From NCBI GenBank assembly GCA_002499945.1, contig DKYP01000158.1:1-6543 (forward strand): a stretch of DNA of 6,543 bases. The letters are read 5' to 3'. This DNA is from Lachnoclostridium sp. UBA7097 (GTDB lineage: Bacteria > Bacillota > Clostridia > Lachnospirales > Lachnospiraceae). Positions within the stretch are counted from its first letter, which is position 1, and every line of letters begins with the position of its first letter. The notes beneath the pieces were generated by a model. That model saw nothing but the letters and a program-made list of their open reading frames with translations. It made no database searches and had not been told where the DNA came from. Below, piece by piece: positions 1-6,340 of the stretch. A program made the translations under genes and the position numbers.

Positions 1-1
1 T

Positions 2-1111
2 GGCTTCGCTGTAGTAACAGGCTGCCTCCGTATAAGCCGTGAAAGCAATGTTTCAGCTAATGCTGAAACATCAGAAAAACGCTTACAGCGTTTTTTAGAG
101 CCATCTCCTGATGGAGATGGCTTATTTACAGGGCTTAATAACCTTGACGTTGTATCAGTGCTTAATGAAGGTTATGCGGAATATTTTGGCTTTACACAGG
201 GTGAAGTTGACAGTTTTCTTGAAACTTATGAGATAGCATATAAAAAGGATGAAGTAAAAAAATGGTATAACGGCTACCTTTTTGGCAGTACAGAAGTTTA
301 TAATCCATGGAGTGTAATAAACTATGTAAAAGATATTGTCCAAAGGAATACAGAATTTCCAAAACCCTACTGGTCCAATACATCTTCCAACAGCATTGTA
401 CGTGAATTAATTGAAAATGCGGATGACAATACAAAGCAGGAGCTTGAAGAATTAATTGCAGGAAGTACAATAGAAAAACCAGTGCATGAGGATATAACCT
501 ATGAAGATATCCATAAATCACAGGACAATTTATGGAATTTTCTCTTTTTTACAGGCTACCTTAAAGCGGTAAAAAGAAGTTTTATTGAACAACAAATATA
601 CCTGTCTATGACAATACCAAATGAAGAAATCCTGTATATATACAAAAACAATATACGTGAATGGTCTTTGCAATGTATAGGCAGGCAGGATTTATCAGGG
701 CTGGTAAAAGCACTTGAAGATGGGGACTGTGAAACTGCGTCAGACATTATTACAGGACAGCTTATGGACACGATAAGTTTTTATGACTACAAAGAAGATT
801 ATTACCATGGCTTTATTGCAGGGCTTTTAAGGCATAACAAAGGGTACATTATAAAATCCAACAGGGAAAGCGGGCTTGGAAGATATGATTTAACACTCAG
901 GACAAAAAGGATACGCAAAGGAAGGGCTATAATACTTGAATTTAAAGTGGCAGACAATATACATGGACTGGAGAAGGGCTGTATGGAGGCACTTGGACAG
1001 ATAGAAAGGCTGCATTATGATAATGATATTATAGAAGAAGGCTATACTGATATACTTAAATATGGTTTATGCTTCTATAAAAAAGAATGTCTTGTGATGA
1101 AAAAAGAATAA
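2..1111 (+). CDS. AAA-ATPase-like / PD-(D/E)XK nuclease-domain protein, 3' part (5' end outside window)
   Basis: The frame is open from base 2 to the TAA at 1109-1111 (369 residues visible), so the GTG at 158 is an internal codon, not the start. The N-terminal ATPase region with the Walker motifs must lie upstream of the window. Visible family blocks are GFAVVTGCLRIS, then FTGLNNLDVVSVLNEGYAEYFGFT, then KKWYNGYLFGSTEVYNPWSV. All are typical of the AAA-ATPase_like/DUF1703 family. The C-terminal part (about residues 255-320 of the visible protein) matches the PDDEXK_9 pattern: an Asp in GRYD (codon 887-889), then Glu and Lys in LEFKV (codons 938-940 and 944-946). These are the expected metal-binding and catalytic residues, so the nuclease-like domain looks intact. 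Such genes are abundant and often multicopy in Lachnospiraceae and Bacteroidetes, and their biological role is not established. Odd feature: about 25 extra codons (47-121), made of three hairpins, sit between RISRES and LFTGLNN, which are normally almost adjacent. Confidence 0.85.
   Translation, partial: GFAVVTGCLRISRESNVSANAETSEKRLQRFLEPSPDGDGLFTGLNNLDVVSVLNEGYAEYFGFTQGEVDSFLETYEIAYKKDEVKKWYNGYLFGSTEVYNPWSVINYVKDIVQRNTEFPKPYWSNTSSNSIVRELIENADDNTKQELEELIAGSTIEKPVHEDITYEDIHKSQDNLWNFLFFTGYLKAVKRSFIEQQIYLSMTIPNEEILYIYKNNIREWSLQCIGRQDLSGLVKALEDGDCETASDIITGQLMDTISFYDYKEDYYHGFIAGLLRHNKGYIIKSNRESGLGRYDLTLRTKRIRKGRAIILEFKVADNIHGLEKGCMEALGQIERLHYDNDIIEEGYTDILKYGLCFYKKECLVMKKE
48..122. repeat. Three consecutive hairpins forming an in-frame insert in the DUF1703-type gene
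   Basis: Stem 1 pairs 48-57 with 62-71 (10 of 10 bp, loop TAAT). Stem 2 pairs 75-83 with 87-95 (9 of 9 bp, loop TAC) and is followed by a T-run. Stem 3 pairs 99-108 with 113-122 (10 of 10 bp, loop TGAT). Together they fill the block almost without gaps. The reading frame passes through and encodes a polar stretch beginning NVSANAETSEKR and ending EPSPDGDG. From memory of the family, the flanking motifs normally run together as RISKESIFTGLNN, so the hairpin block corresponds closely to the extra codons. It could be a small palindromic element inserted in frame, as known for Rickettsia palindromic elements, or a structured RNA segment. The hairpins are certain. The insertion interpretation is inferred. 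Confidence 0.75.
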
Positions 1112-1136
1112 CCAGACGGAAATTTATAGTAAATTT

Positions 1137-1166
1137 AAGGCTGCACAAATATGTGTGGCTTTTTTT
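1137..1166 (+). terminator. Intrinsic terminator after the DUF1703-type gene
   Basis: Positions 1140-1147 pair with 1152-1159 (8 bp including two G-T wobbles, loop AATA). The stem extends through A-T pairs into a run of seven T at 1160-1166. It lies 25 bp after the stop codon and separates this gene from the recombinase gene. Confidence 0.8.
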
Positions 1167-1221
1167 AATACTAAAACGGAGAAATACCTTTAATATTACA
1201 AAATGGGGATATATTCCAGAA

Positions 1222-1251
1222 TTGCAAAGAAAAAAGGACAAATAGTAAAAT
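1222..1251 (+). promoter_or_regulatory. Candidate sigma-A promoter of the recombinase gene
   Basis: TTGCAA (1222-1227) and TAAAAT (1246-1251) are separated by 18 bp. The -10 matches consensus at 5 of 6 positions and the -35 at 4 of 6. Transcription would begin near 1258, giving a leader of about 35 nt ahead of the start codon at 1293. No experimental support. Confidence 0.5.
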
Positions 1252-1292
1252 ACAACAGGATAAAATTTTTCATGTCTTCAGGAGGAAATATA

Positions 1293-1901
1293 ATGGGCAA
1301 AGTATATGGATATGTGCGTGTATCAAGCGCAGAGCAGAATGAACAGAGGCAGGTAATAGCACTAAAAAAAGCAGGAGTGCCAGCTAGTAATATTTTTACG
1401 GATAAACAGTCAGGCAAGGATTTTTACAGAAAAAATTATAAAAAAATGGTATCCGTACTAAAGCAGGGCGATTTGCTCTATATCTTAAGCATTGACCGCC
1501 TTGGGCGCAATTATGCTGAAATACAGAACCAGTGGCGTATACTTACCAAGGAAACAGGTATTGATATCTGTGTGCTGGATATGCCGCTTTTAGATACAAG
1601 AAAAGGAAAAGACCTTATGGGAACATTTATAGCCGACCTTGTATTACAGATACTTTCATTTGTTGCAGAAAATGAGCGGGAGAATATAAGGAAACGCCAG
1701 GAACAGGGAATAAATGCCGCAAAAAAGAGGGGTGTACGCTTTGGAAGACCAGAAAGCGCCATTCCAGATGATTTTGAAAATATTATAAAAGAATGGGAGA
1801 ATAAATGTATTAATATTGAACAGGTACTTAAAAAATGCCATATGAGCAAGTCTACATTTTACAGGAAACTCCGTGAAATACGGCTAAAACAAAGCTATTA
1901 G
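1293..1901 (+). CDS. Small serine recombinase (resolvase/invertase family), probable DNA invertase
   Basis: The predicted protein has 202 residues, close to Hin (190) and Gin (193). The start at 1293 is chosen because AGGAGG (1280-1285) sits 7 nt upstream and the protein then begins MGKVYGYVRVSS as the family does. An upstream in-frame ATG at 1203 has no ribosome binding site. Domains in order: catalytic domain (about 1-125) with YVRVSSAEQ, where Ser11 is the expected nucleophile and Arg9 is conserved, and IDRLGRNYAEI with Arg69 and Arg72; long helix E (about 120-145, LSFVAENERENIRKRQEQ); the linker GRPES (151-155), equivalent to the minor-groove arm of Hin; and a C-terminal helix-turn-helix (about 163-195) with the recognition segment MSKSTFYRKL. 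It has no large C-terminal extension, so it is not a phage-type large integrase. Its stop lies 10 bp before the first of two inverted 26-bp palindromes that look like its recombination sites. It is therefore likely an invertase acting on the adjacent segment. Resolvase activity is the alternative. Confidence 0.93.
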   Translation: MGKVYGYVRVSSAEQNEQRQVIALKKAGVPASNIFTDKQSGKDFYRKNYKKMVSVLKQGDLLYILSIDRLGRNYAEIQNQWRILTKETGIDICVLDMPLLDTRKGKDLMGTFIADLVLQILSFVAENERENIRKRQEQGINAAKKRGVRFGRPESAIPDDFENIIKEWENKCINIEQVLKKCHMSKSTFYRKLREIRLKQSY

Positions 1902-1911
1902 AAAAAGCGGA

Positions 1912-1937
1912 GTGTCAAAAGGTGTACTTTTTGACAC
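1912..1937 (+). repeat. Putative recombination site 1 (26-bp, hix-like)
   Basis: Two 12-bp half-sites (1912-1923 and 1926-1937) flank an asymmetric GT core at 1924-1925. The left half-site is GTGTCAAAAGGT. The right, read on the minus strand, is GTGTCAAAAAGT. It differs from the reverse complement of the site at 2058-2083 at only 2 of 26 positions. A 26-bp site with 12-bp arms and a 2-bp core is the known form of Hin/Gin sites. Confidence 0.75.
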
Positions 1938-1953
1938 CATGATTATAAAAGGC

Positions 1954-1982
1954 AGTTTATCATATTTTTGGAATTTATGCAA
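1954..1982 (-). promoter_or_regulatory. Candidate promoter inside the invertible segment, pointing left in this orientation
   Basis: On the minus strand, TTGCAT (1977-1982) and TAAACT (1954-1959) are 17 bp apart, and TG occupies the extended -10 position. The -35 is only 3 of 6 to consensus and the -10 is 4 of 6. A perfect TATAAT also occurs on this strand at 1942-1947, without a matching -35. As given, it would transcribe toward the 3' end of the recombinase gene. Inversion about the two cores would move it to about 2013-2041 and aim it at the surface-protein gene. Confidence 0.35.
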
Positions 1983-2007
1983 GGTATTTTTGGAATTTTA
2001 TGTGCAA
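1963..2007 (+). repeat. Two direct repeats of about 20 bp, 22 bp apart
   Basis: Copies at 1963-1982 and 1985-2007 share TATTTTTGGAATTT and then ATG and CAA, with a 1-bp and a 2-bp insertion in the second copy. The 22-bp period is about two helical turns, so a protein binding both copies would sit on the same face of the DNA. They lie in the middle of the putative invertible segment and could bind a regulator or accessory factor, or be a simple duplication. Confidence 0.6.
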
Positions 2008-2025
2008 ATAAAGCAAAAATATACT
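1997..2025 (+). promoter_or_regulatory. Weak candidate promoter inside the invertible segment, pointing right
   Basis: TATACT (2020-2025) matches the -10 consensus at 5 of 6 positions. The best -35 at 17 bp is TTTATG (1997-2002), only 3 of 6. In the orientation given it faces the surface-protein gene. AT-richness makes chance matches likely. Confidence 0.25.
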
Positions 2026-2057
2026 TTTTTACATATAAACAAATTAAAATCCATAAA

Positions 2058-2083
2058 GTGTCAAAAAGTACACTTTTTGACAG
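2058..2083 (-). repeat. Putative recombination site 2 (26-bp, hix-like, inverted relative to site 1)
   Basis: Half-sites at 2058-2069 and 2072-2083 flank an AC core at 2070-2071. Eleven base pairs on each side of the core are perfectly symmetric. Read on the minus strand, the site matches site 1 at 24 of 26 positions including the GT core, so the two sites are in opposite orientation. The shared half-site consensus is GTGTCAAAAAGT. Confidence 0.75.
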
Positions 2084-2122
2084 TGCTATATAGAAAAAGC
2101 ACACAAAATAACAAAGTTGATG

Positions 2123-2231
2123 TTAATTGTAAAGCAATAAACACGTATAACCAAATGTTGCATATAAATTACTTTAACATTTTTGCCGGTGTTAAAATTA
2201 TTCTTATGTGTGTTTTGCGCTTTACAATTAA
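2123..2231. repeat. Nested inverted repeat upstream of the surface-protein gene
   Basis: The outer arms 2123-2150 and 2204-2231 are inverted copies over 28 bp (23 matches). They include a perfect 13-bp block, TTAATTGTAAAGC at 2123-2135 against 2219-2231. Inside, TTTAACA (2173-2179) pairs with TGTTAAA (2190-2196). The arms are unlike the 26-bp recombinase sites. Possible roles are a large hairpin in the leader RNA, an operator, or a second invertible segment for another recombinase. An extended -10-like TGTTAAAAT (2190-2198) points right but has no good -35. Confidence 0.65.
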
Positions 2232-2261
2232 TTATATATTATGAATCAAGAAAAAGGAGGG
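2215..2261 (+). promoter_or_regulatory. Candidate proximal promoter and stand-alone Shine-Dalgarno-like block for the surface-protein gene
   Basis: TTGCGC (2215-2220) and TATTAT (2237-2242) are 16 bp apart, predicting a transcript start near 2249. AAGGAGGG (2254-2261) follows within the first dozen bases of that transcript but has no usable start codon at normal spacing. The next ATG (2284) is 22 bp away and opens a frame of only 48 codons overlapping the real gene. A Shine-Dalgarno-like block at the extreme 5' end resembles the STAB-SD mRNA stabilisers known from Bacillus cry genes. The -35 is weak (3 of 6), so the promoter call is tentative. Confidence 0.35.
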
Positions 2262-2338
2262 AAGACAATACTTTTTGTAAAAAATGTATTCTAACACAGA
2301 TACACAAAACGTATTAAAAAAGGGGGAAATTTGTTTAT

Positions 2339-5300
2339 ATGCGAATAATAAAAAAGAAACTGTTAAAAAGCACACTTGCAAAAGTAATGGCAGCAAGTAT
2401 GGTGGTGACAATGATACCTGCGCCAGTTAATGTTAGTGCAGAGGATGGTAACACAGCTGCCCTTACAGAACTTGCAACAAGCGGCACGGTTACTCTTAGA
2501 GGAGATGTTGAATATTCAACTAATTGGACTCTTACTGGAGATACTACCCTTGACCTTAAAGGTAGTATAATGAAATTTAAAGATGATGCTTATATTGACG
2601 TAGGAAAGTATAAATTAACAATTACAGATAGTAGTAATGGTGGTAAGATTGAAAAGACAAGGAGTGAACCTAAAGATAATCCTGTTATTTCGGTTGGCAA
2701 AAAAGATGCAGCTGGAACCGGAGCACTTGAACTTATTAGTGGCAGTATTTGTAATGATTATGGCTATGGAATTTCTTTTAGTAATGGGGGTCAAGGCTAT
2801 ATTAATGGAGGTGAGATTCATTCTCTTTATTCTGCTTTGACTGGTAATAATTTACAAGGTGATATGAATTTATATGTTTCAAATGGTATATTAGATACAA
2901 AAGTGGGACCTTGTATATATATGCCATCCCAGCTTGATTTAGTTATTGGCACAGAAGATGGCAGCAAACCTACATTAAATGGTGGTGTATCTGTGCGTAT
3001 GGGAAAGGTAACAATAAATGATGGAATTATTACTGCAATGAAAAATGGTGTGAATGTTAATAGTAAGGATTATCCAATTGATTCTCCTGCTGTAGAATAC
3101 AATAACCAAAATTCGTGGTTTCCAGATGCGTTTTTTGTTATGGGAGGCACTTATACTTCAAAATCTACAACTAATAACAGTAATGATTTAATACTGGATA
3201 TTAAAGGTGGTACTTTTAACTGTGACAATGGCAAAGGAAGTGCTGTAGCAATCTACGATTTTGGTGCAGTAGCACAGAATATGACAGTGAATATTACAGG
3301 TGGCAACTTTAATAAAACAGGTGAAACAACAAATTATGGTACAAATATAACAGATGATAAAAGCCGTGAAAGCCGCGATGCCTTCGATGTATTAACGTTA
3401 AATAATATATTTGGGGACAGTGGCTGGAATGAGGGTTATAATAAGGAAGATGTTATTAATTCAAACAAAACAAACAGGACAATTAATATTAAAGGTGGTA
3501 CTTTTTCAAAACTTTCTGAAGAAGATACCAGCTATATACCAGAAACAGGATACTGTTTAAAAGGTGAAGGTACAGAAAATGTTACTGTTGGTGAACATGT
3601 TCCAGCAATTATAGCCGCTAAAGAGGCAGCAGCAGGAACTCCCGGAAATATAACATATAAAAAGTGTGGTAACTGTGGTAAATGTTATATAGAAGACGAA
3701 GAAATAGAGGAAGAAAATACAAAGCTTTACCAGCTTTCTTTAGGAACTAGCACTGGTAAGTTCACAGCATCATTTGCTGGTAATAAGACAACAGCAAGTT
3801 ATGGTTACTACCAGGGTGCATCCCTTACAATAAAGCCAGATGAAGGTTATTCTTTTGGTACTGCACCAACAGTTACATCATCTCTTGCAGGTTTAAAATG
3901 TACAACAAGTGAAAAGCAGAGTGATGGCAGTTATATCTGTACTGTTGCAACTGGTTCTGCTGTTACTTTAGGAGATGCTTCACTTACAGTAAGTACTTCT
4001 GGCATAGCTACAGACCAGTATAATGTAACAACAGATTTATCTGGTGTTTCTAATGCTGATGTAGAAATAACAAAGAATGGTACAAGTTTTGGTGAAAATG
4101 GTAAGGTAACTATTAATGATACCCTTACTATCAAGGTTACACCAAAGACAGGTTATAAATTCCAAAGTGCTCCTTCTGTAACAGTTTCTGGAAGCCAGAA
4201 TTGTACAATTAGTGCCCCTGCTGCAGATGGTTTGGGATATTCATATATAGTTAAAGGCTTTAAAGGGAACTGCAATATTATTGTAACAGCTAATGCAGAT
4301 TTAGTAAAATATACAGTTTCACTTGACAGAAAAGGTCTTTTAGAAACAGATGCTGATGTAAAATTTGTTATAAATGGCGCTGATGCATTATCTACATCTG
4401 TAAAAGCAAGCCCGCTTGATAAAATCCAGCTTGTAGTAACACCAAAGGCAGGAAGGGTATTTGAAAATGCACCTGTAGTAAAAAATAATGATAGTAAATC
4501 AGTTGCTGGTACGGCAGTAGCTGAAGATGGTTCATATAAATATACTATCCATTCACTTACAGGTGATACATCAATTACAGTAAGTGGAACTGCTAAAGCT
4601 GCCAGCCATAAAGTAACATTAGCTGGTACTGTAAAACTGGCTAATGCTGTAGTTTCACTTGACCTTAAAGAAGTTACTGATAATGGCACTGCAAAGGTTG
4701 TAATTACACCAGATGATGGATACAAGATAACATCAAATATCAAGGATATTAAAGCAGTTCTTAAAGATGGCAGTGTATGTACAGTTTCAGAAGCAGAAGC
4801 TGGTGCTAATGGAACATTTATTATCACACTTTCAGGTATTAAATCTGATGTAGAGATAACTTCTGTAACTACAGCAACTGCTAAAACCCAGATTGTTGAA
4901 GCTGGTACAGATACAAGTGTTAATGTTAATGAAGCAAATTTAAGTAATACATTTAATACATCAGAAGCTACAGCAGAAGAAAAGAAAAAGATAGAAGAAA
5001 ACCAGAAAGCAATACTTGCTGAGGTAAAGAATGCAATAGGCAGTGCAACTACAAATTCTGTAATTTTCTTTAATGGTGCAGAAAATAAAACCGATGAAGA
5101 AAAAAAGCAAATTGTAGAAGCTTTTATAGAAGCTGTAAAGACTGGAACGGTTGCACTTTCAATAGAAGTAAAAGAACAACAACTTGATAAACAAACAGAA
5201 GATAAAGTAACAGCAAAAATTAAAGAACAGACAAGCAGTGGAAATGTAAAAGCAGGTAAAACTTATTCTCTGGATATTTCACTTTTTGCACAGGTAATCG

Positions 5301-6259
5301 GCAATGGTAATGAGAACCTGAAAAATGTAAAAAAACAGATGACTACTACTGGCGGTAAAATTAAAATCCAGATGGCTATACCTTCTGATGTTCCTAAAAA
5401 AGAGTCAGATAAGGTGACAAGAAAGTATTATATATTACGTATCCATAATGGAAATATTGAAATTCTTCCTTGTATAGAAAAGGATGGCAAACTGGAATTT
5501 GAAAGTGACCAGTTTTCAACATATGTACTTTACTATACGGATACAATAACTGCATCAGGTGGAAACAACAACAATAGCAGTAGCAACAACGGCTATATTC
5601 CGGGTCCTGGCACAACAGCGCCAGCATCACCAGTACCAACTGTAACACCAAGTACAGCCCCGAGTGCTGTTCCAAGCATAGTTCCAAGCGCAAATCCAAG
5701 TACAGCCCCAACACAGGCACCAGGCACAGAGCCAACTAAAGAACCGGGTACAGAACCAACCAAAGAACCAGGCACAGAGCCAACACAGGCACCAGGTACA
5801 GAGCCAACAGTGAAACCAGCTGCAAGTGTAAAAGTTGGCAAAAAGGTTACTGTAAGCGGTTCAAAGTATAAAGTTACAGCAACTGGCACAAACAGGGCAG
5901 TTACATTTACAGGTTCAAAGAATGTAAAAAGTGTTACTATTCCTGCAAGTATTAAAATAAGTGGTAAGGCATATAAAGTTACAGCCATTGCAAATAATGC
6001 ATTTAAAGGAAATAAAAAGCTGTCAAAGGTAACAATTGGTGCAAATGTAAAGAAAATTGGCAAAAATGCTTTTAAAGGCTGCAGTAATTTAAAGAAGATT
6101 ATAATTAAGACTAAGAAACTTACAGCTAAGACAGTAGGAAAGAATGCATTTAAGGGAATAAACAAAAAAGCTGTAGTTAAAGCACCAAAGAATAAAATTA
6201 AATCATACAATAAGATTATAAAAGCAAAAGGTGCAGGCAAGGGTGTAAAAGTTAAATAA
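2339..6259 (+). CDS. Large secreted modular surface protein (beta-helix-like, four beta repeats, BspA-like LRR C-terminus)
   Basis: The predicted protein has 1306 residues. It begins with a signal peptide: RIIKKKLLK, a hydrophobic core, and likely cleavage after VSA34. Residues about 38-400 are rich in GG-x-[FIY] turns (INGGEIHS near 155, KGGTFN near 290, KGGTFSK near 386), as in right-handed beta-helix adhesins. A CxxCxxC motif (Cys443, 446, 449) follows. Four related units of about 90-100 residues start near 465, 560, 657 and 757. The first three share a GYxFxxAPxV-like motif. A Glu/Lys-rich segment starts near 875, and a module ending DQFSTYVLYYTDT (1057-1069) is common in Lachnospiraceae surface proteins. 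After an Asn/Ser run comes a Pro/Thr-rich linker (1088-1160). The C-terminus (1161-1306) is very Lys-rich and carries LRR_5/BspA-like units with three NAFKG motifs. No LPXTG is seen, so wall binding may use the basic C-terminus. The start is supported by the signal peptide. AAGGGGG (2320-2326) lies 12 nt upstream, longer than usual. Tandem TAA stops. Likely an adhesin or matrix protein; the ligand is unknown. Confidence 0.9.
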   Translation: MRIIKKKLLKSTLAKVMAASMVVTMIPAPVNVSAEDGNTAALTELATSGTVTLRGDVEYSTNWTLTGDTTLDLKGSIMKFKDDAYIDVGKYKLTITDSSNGGKIEKTRSEPKDNPVISVGKKDAAGTGALELISGSICNDYGYGISFSNGGQGYINGGEIHSLYSALTGNNLQGDMNLYVSNGILDTKVGPCIYMPSQLDLVIGTEDGSKPTLNGGVSVRMGKVTINDGIITAMKNGVNVNSKDYPIDSPAVEYNNQNSWFPDAFFVMGGTYTSKSTTNNSNDLILDIKGGTFNCDNGKGSAVAIYDFGAVAQNMTVNITGGNFNKTGETTNYGTNITDDKSRESRDAFDVLTLNNIFGDSGWNEGYNKEDVINSNKTNRTINIKGGTFSKLSEEDTSYIPETGYCLKGEGTENVTVGEHVPAIIAAKEAAAGTPGNITYKKCGNCGKCYIEDEEIEEENTKLYQLSLGTSTGKFTASFAGNKTTASYGYYQGASLTIKPDEGYSFGTAPTVTSSLAGLKCTTSEKQSDGSYICTVATGSAVTLGDASLTVSTSGIATDQYNVTTDLSGVSNADVEITKNGTSFGENGKVTINDTLTIKVTPKTGYKFQSAPSVTVSGSQNCTISAPAADGLGYSYIVKGFKGNCNIIVTANADLVKYTVSLDRKGLLETDADVKFVINGADALSTSVKASPLDKIQLVVTPKAGRVFENAPVVKNNDSKSVAGTAVAEDGSYKYTIHSLTGDTSITVSGTAKAASHKVTLAGTVKLANAVVSLDLKEVTDNGTAKVVITPDDGYKITSNIKDIKAVLKDGSVCTVSEAEAGANGTFIITLSGIKSDVEITSVTTATAKTQIVEAGTDTSVNVNEANLSNTFNTSEATAEEKKKIEENQKAILAEVKNAIGSATTNSVIFFNGAENKTDEEKKQIVEAFIEAVKTGTVALSIEVKEQQLDKQTEDKVTAKIKEQTSSGNVKAGKTYSLDISLFAQVIGNGNENLKNVKKQMTTTGGKIKIQMAIPSDVPKKESDKVTRKYYILRIHNGNIEILPCIEKDGKLEFESDQFSTYVLYYTDTITASGGNNNNSSSNNGYIPGPGTTAPASPVPTVTPSTAPSAVPSIVPSANPSTAPTQAPGTEPTKEPGTEPTKEPGTEPTQAPGTEPTVKPAASVKVGKKVTVSGSKYKVTATGTNRAVTFTGSKNVKSVTIPASIKISGKAYKVTAIANNAFKGNKKLSKVTIGANVKKIGKNAFKGCSNLKKIIIKTKKLTAKTVGKNAFKGINKKAVVKAPKNKIKSYNKIIKAKGAGKGVKVK
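5723..5818 (+). repeat. 24-bp tandem repeat encoding GTEPT[K/Q/V]xP, four copies
   Basis: Units at 5723-5746, 5747-5770, 5771-5794 and 5795-5818 encode GTEPTKEP, GTEPTKEP, GTEPTQAP and GTEPTVKP (residues 1129-1160). A partial unit (5708-5722) precedes them, and the linker upstream is built of shorter Pro/Ser/Thr repeats. It forms an extended spacer between the ectodomain and the C-terminal LRR domain. Because each unit is a whole number of codons, copy-number change would keep the frame and vary only linker length. Confidence 0.9.
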
Positions 6260-6299
6260 TAATTATTTTCTACAAAGCATGCATAATTCCAAAACCAAT

Positions 6300-6335
6300 A
6301 AAAAGCTGGGGATATTATATATCTCCAGCTTTTTT
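6300..6335 (+). terminator. Strong intrinsic terminator of the surface-protein gene
   Basis: Positions 6304-6315 pair with 6319-6330 (12 bp with one G-T wobble, loop TAT). A-T pairs flank the stem and T's run to 6335. It lies about 40 bp after the stop codon. The A-run on its left side could also allow termination of leftward transcripts. Confidence 0.9.
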
Positions 6336-6340
6336 GGTGC

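Larger units (their letters stand above)
1924..2071. other. Putative invertible DNA segment (phase-variation switch)
   Basis: The segment is bounded by the cores of two 26-bp sites in opposite orientation (GT at 1924-1925, AC at 2070-2071). Serine recombinases cut with a 2-bp stagger at such cores, and inverted orientation of asymmetric cores predicts inversion rather than deletion. The inner half-sites (1926-1937 and 2058-2069) are exact inverted copies, so a flip would regenerate both sites unchanged. The interior is AT-rich, has no credible gene, carries promoter-like sequences on both strands and contains two direct repeats. It lies between the recombinase gene and the large surface-protein gene. 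Known parallels are the Hin switch and the Mpi-controlled promoters of Bacteroides fragilis. Inversion itself is inferred. Confidence 0.7.

Noticed and set aside
1203..1292. Upstream in-frame ATG at 1203 as start of the recombinase
   Set aside because: It has no ribosome binding site, overlaps the predicted promoter, and adds 30 residues absent from the family. The ATG at 1293 has AGGAGG 7 nt upstream.
1912..2244. 110-codon plus-strand open frame
   Set aside because: It runs through both palindromic sites and the inverted repeats, has no ribosome binding site and encodes a low-complexity, unrecognisable peptide.
2284..2430. 48-codon frame starting at the ATG at 2284
   Set aside because: It lies 22 bp from the Shine-Dalgarno-like block and overlaps the signal peptide of the real gene out of frame, with no recognisable content.
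4153..4827. Long minus-strand open frame within the surface-protein gene
   Set aside because: It is a shadow of the Ala/Thr/Val-rich repeat coding. It has no ribosome binding site and no family features.
5708..5818. CRISPR-like array
   Set aside because: The repeats are contiguous 24-bp coding units with no spacers and encode a Pro/Thr linker.
5593..6240. Minus-strand 215-codon open frame opposite the linker and LRR end
   Set aside because: It is generated by the Pro/Thr repeats and Lys-rich codons read in reverse. It is not a plausible protein.
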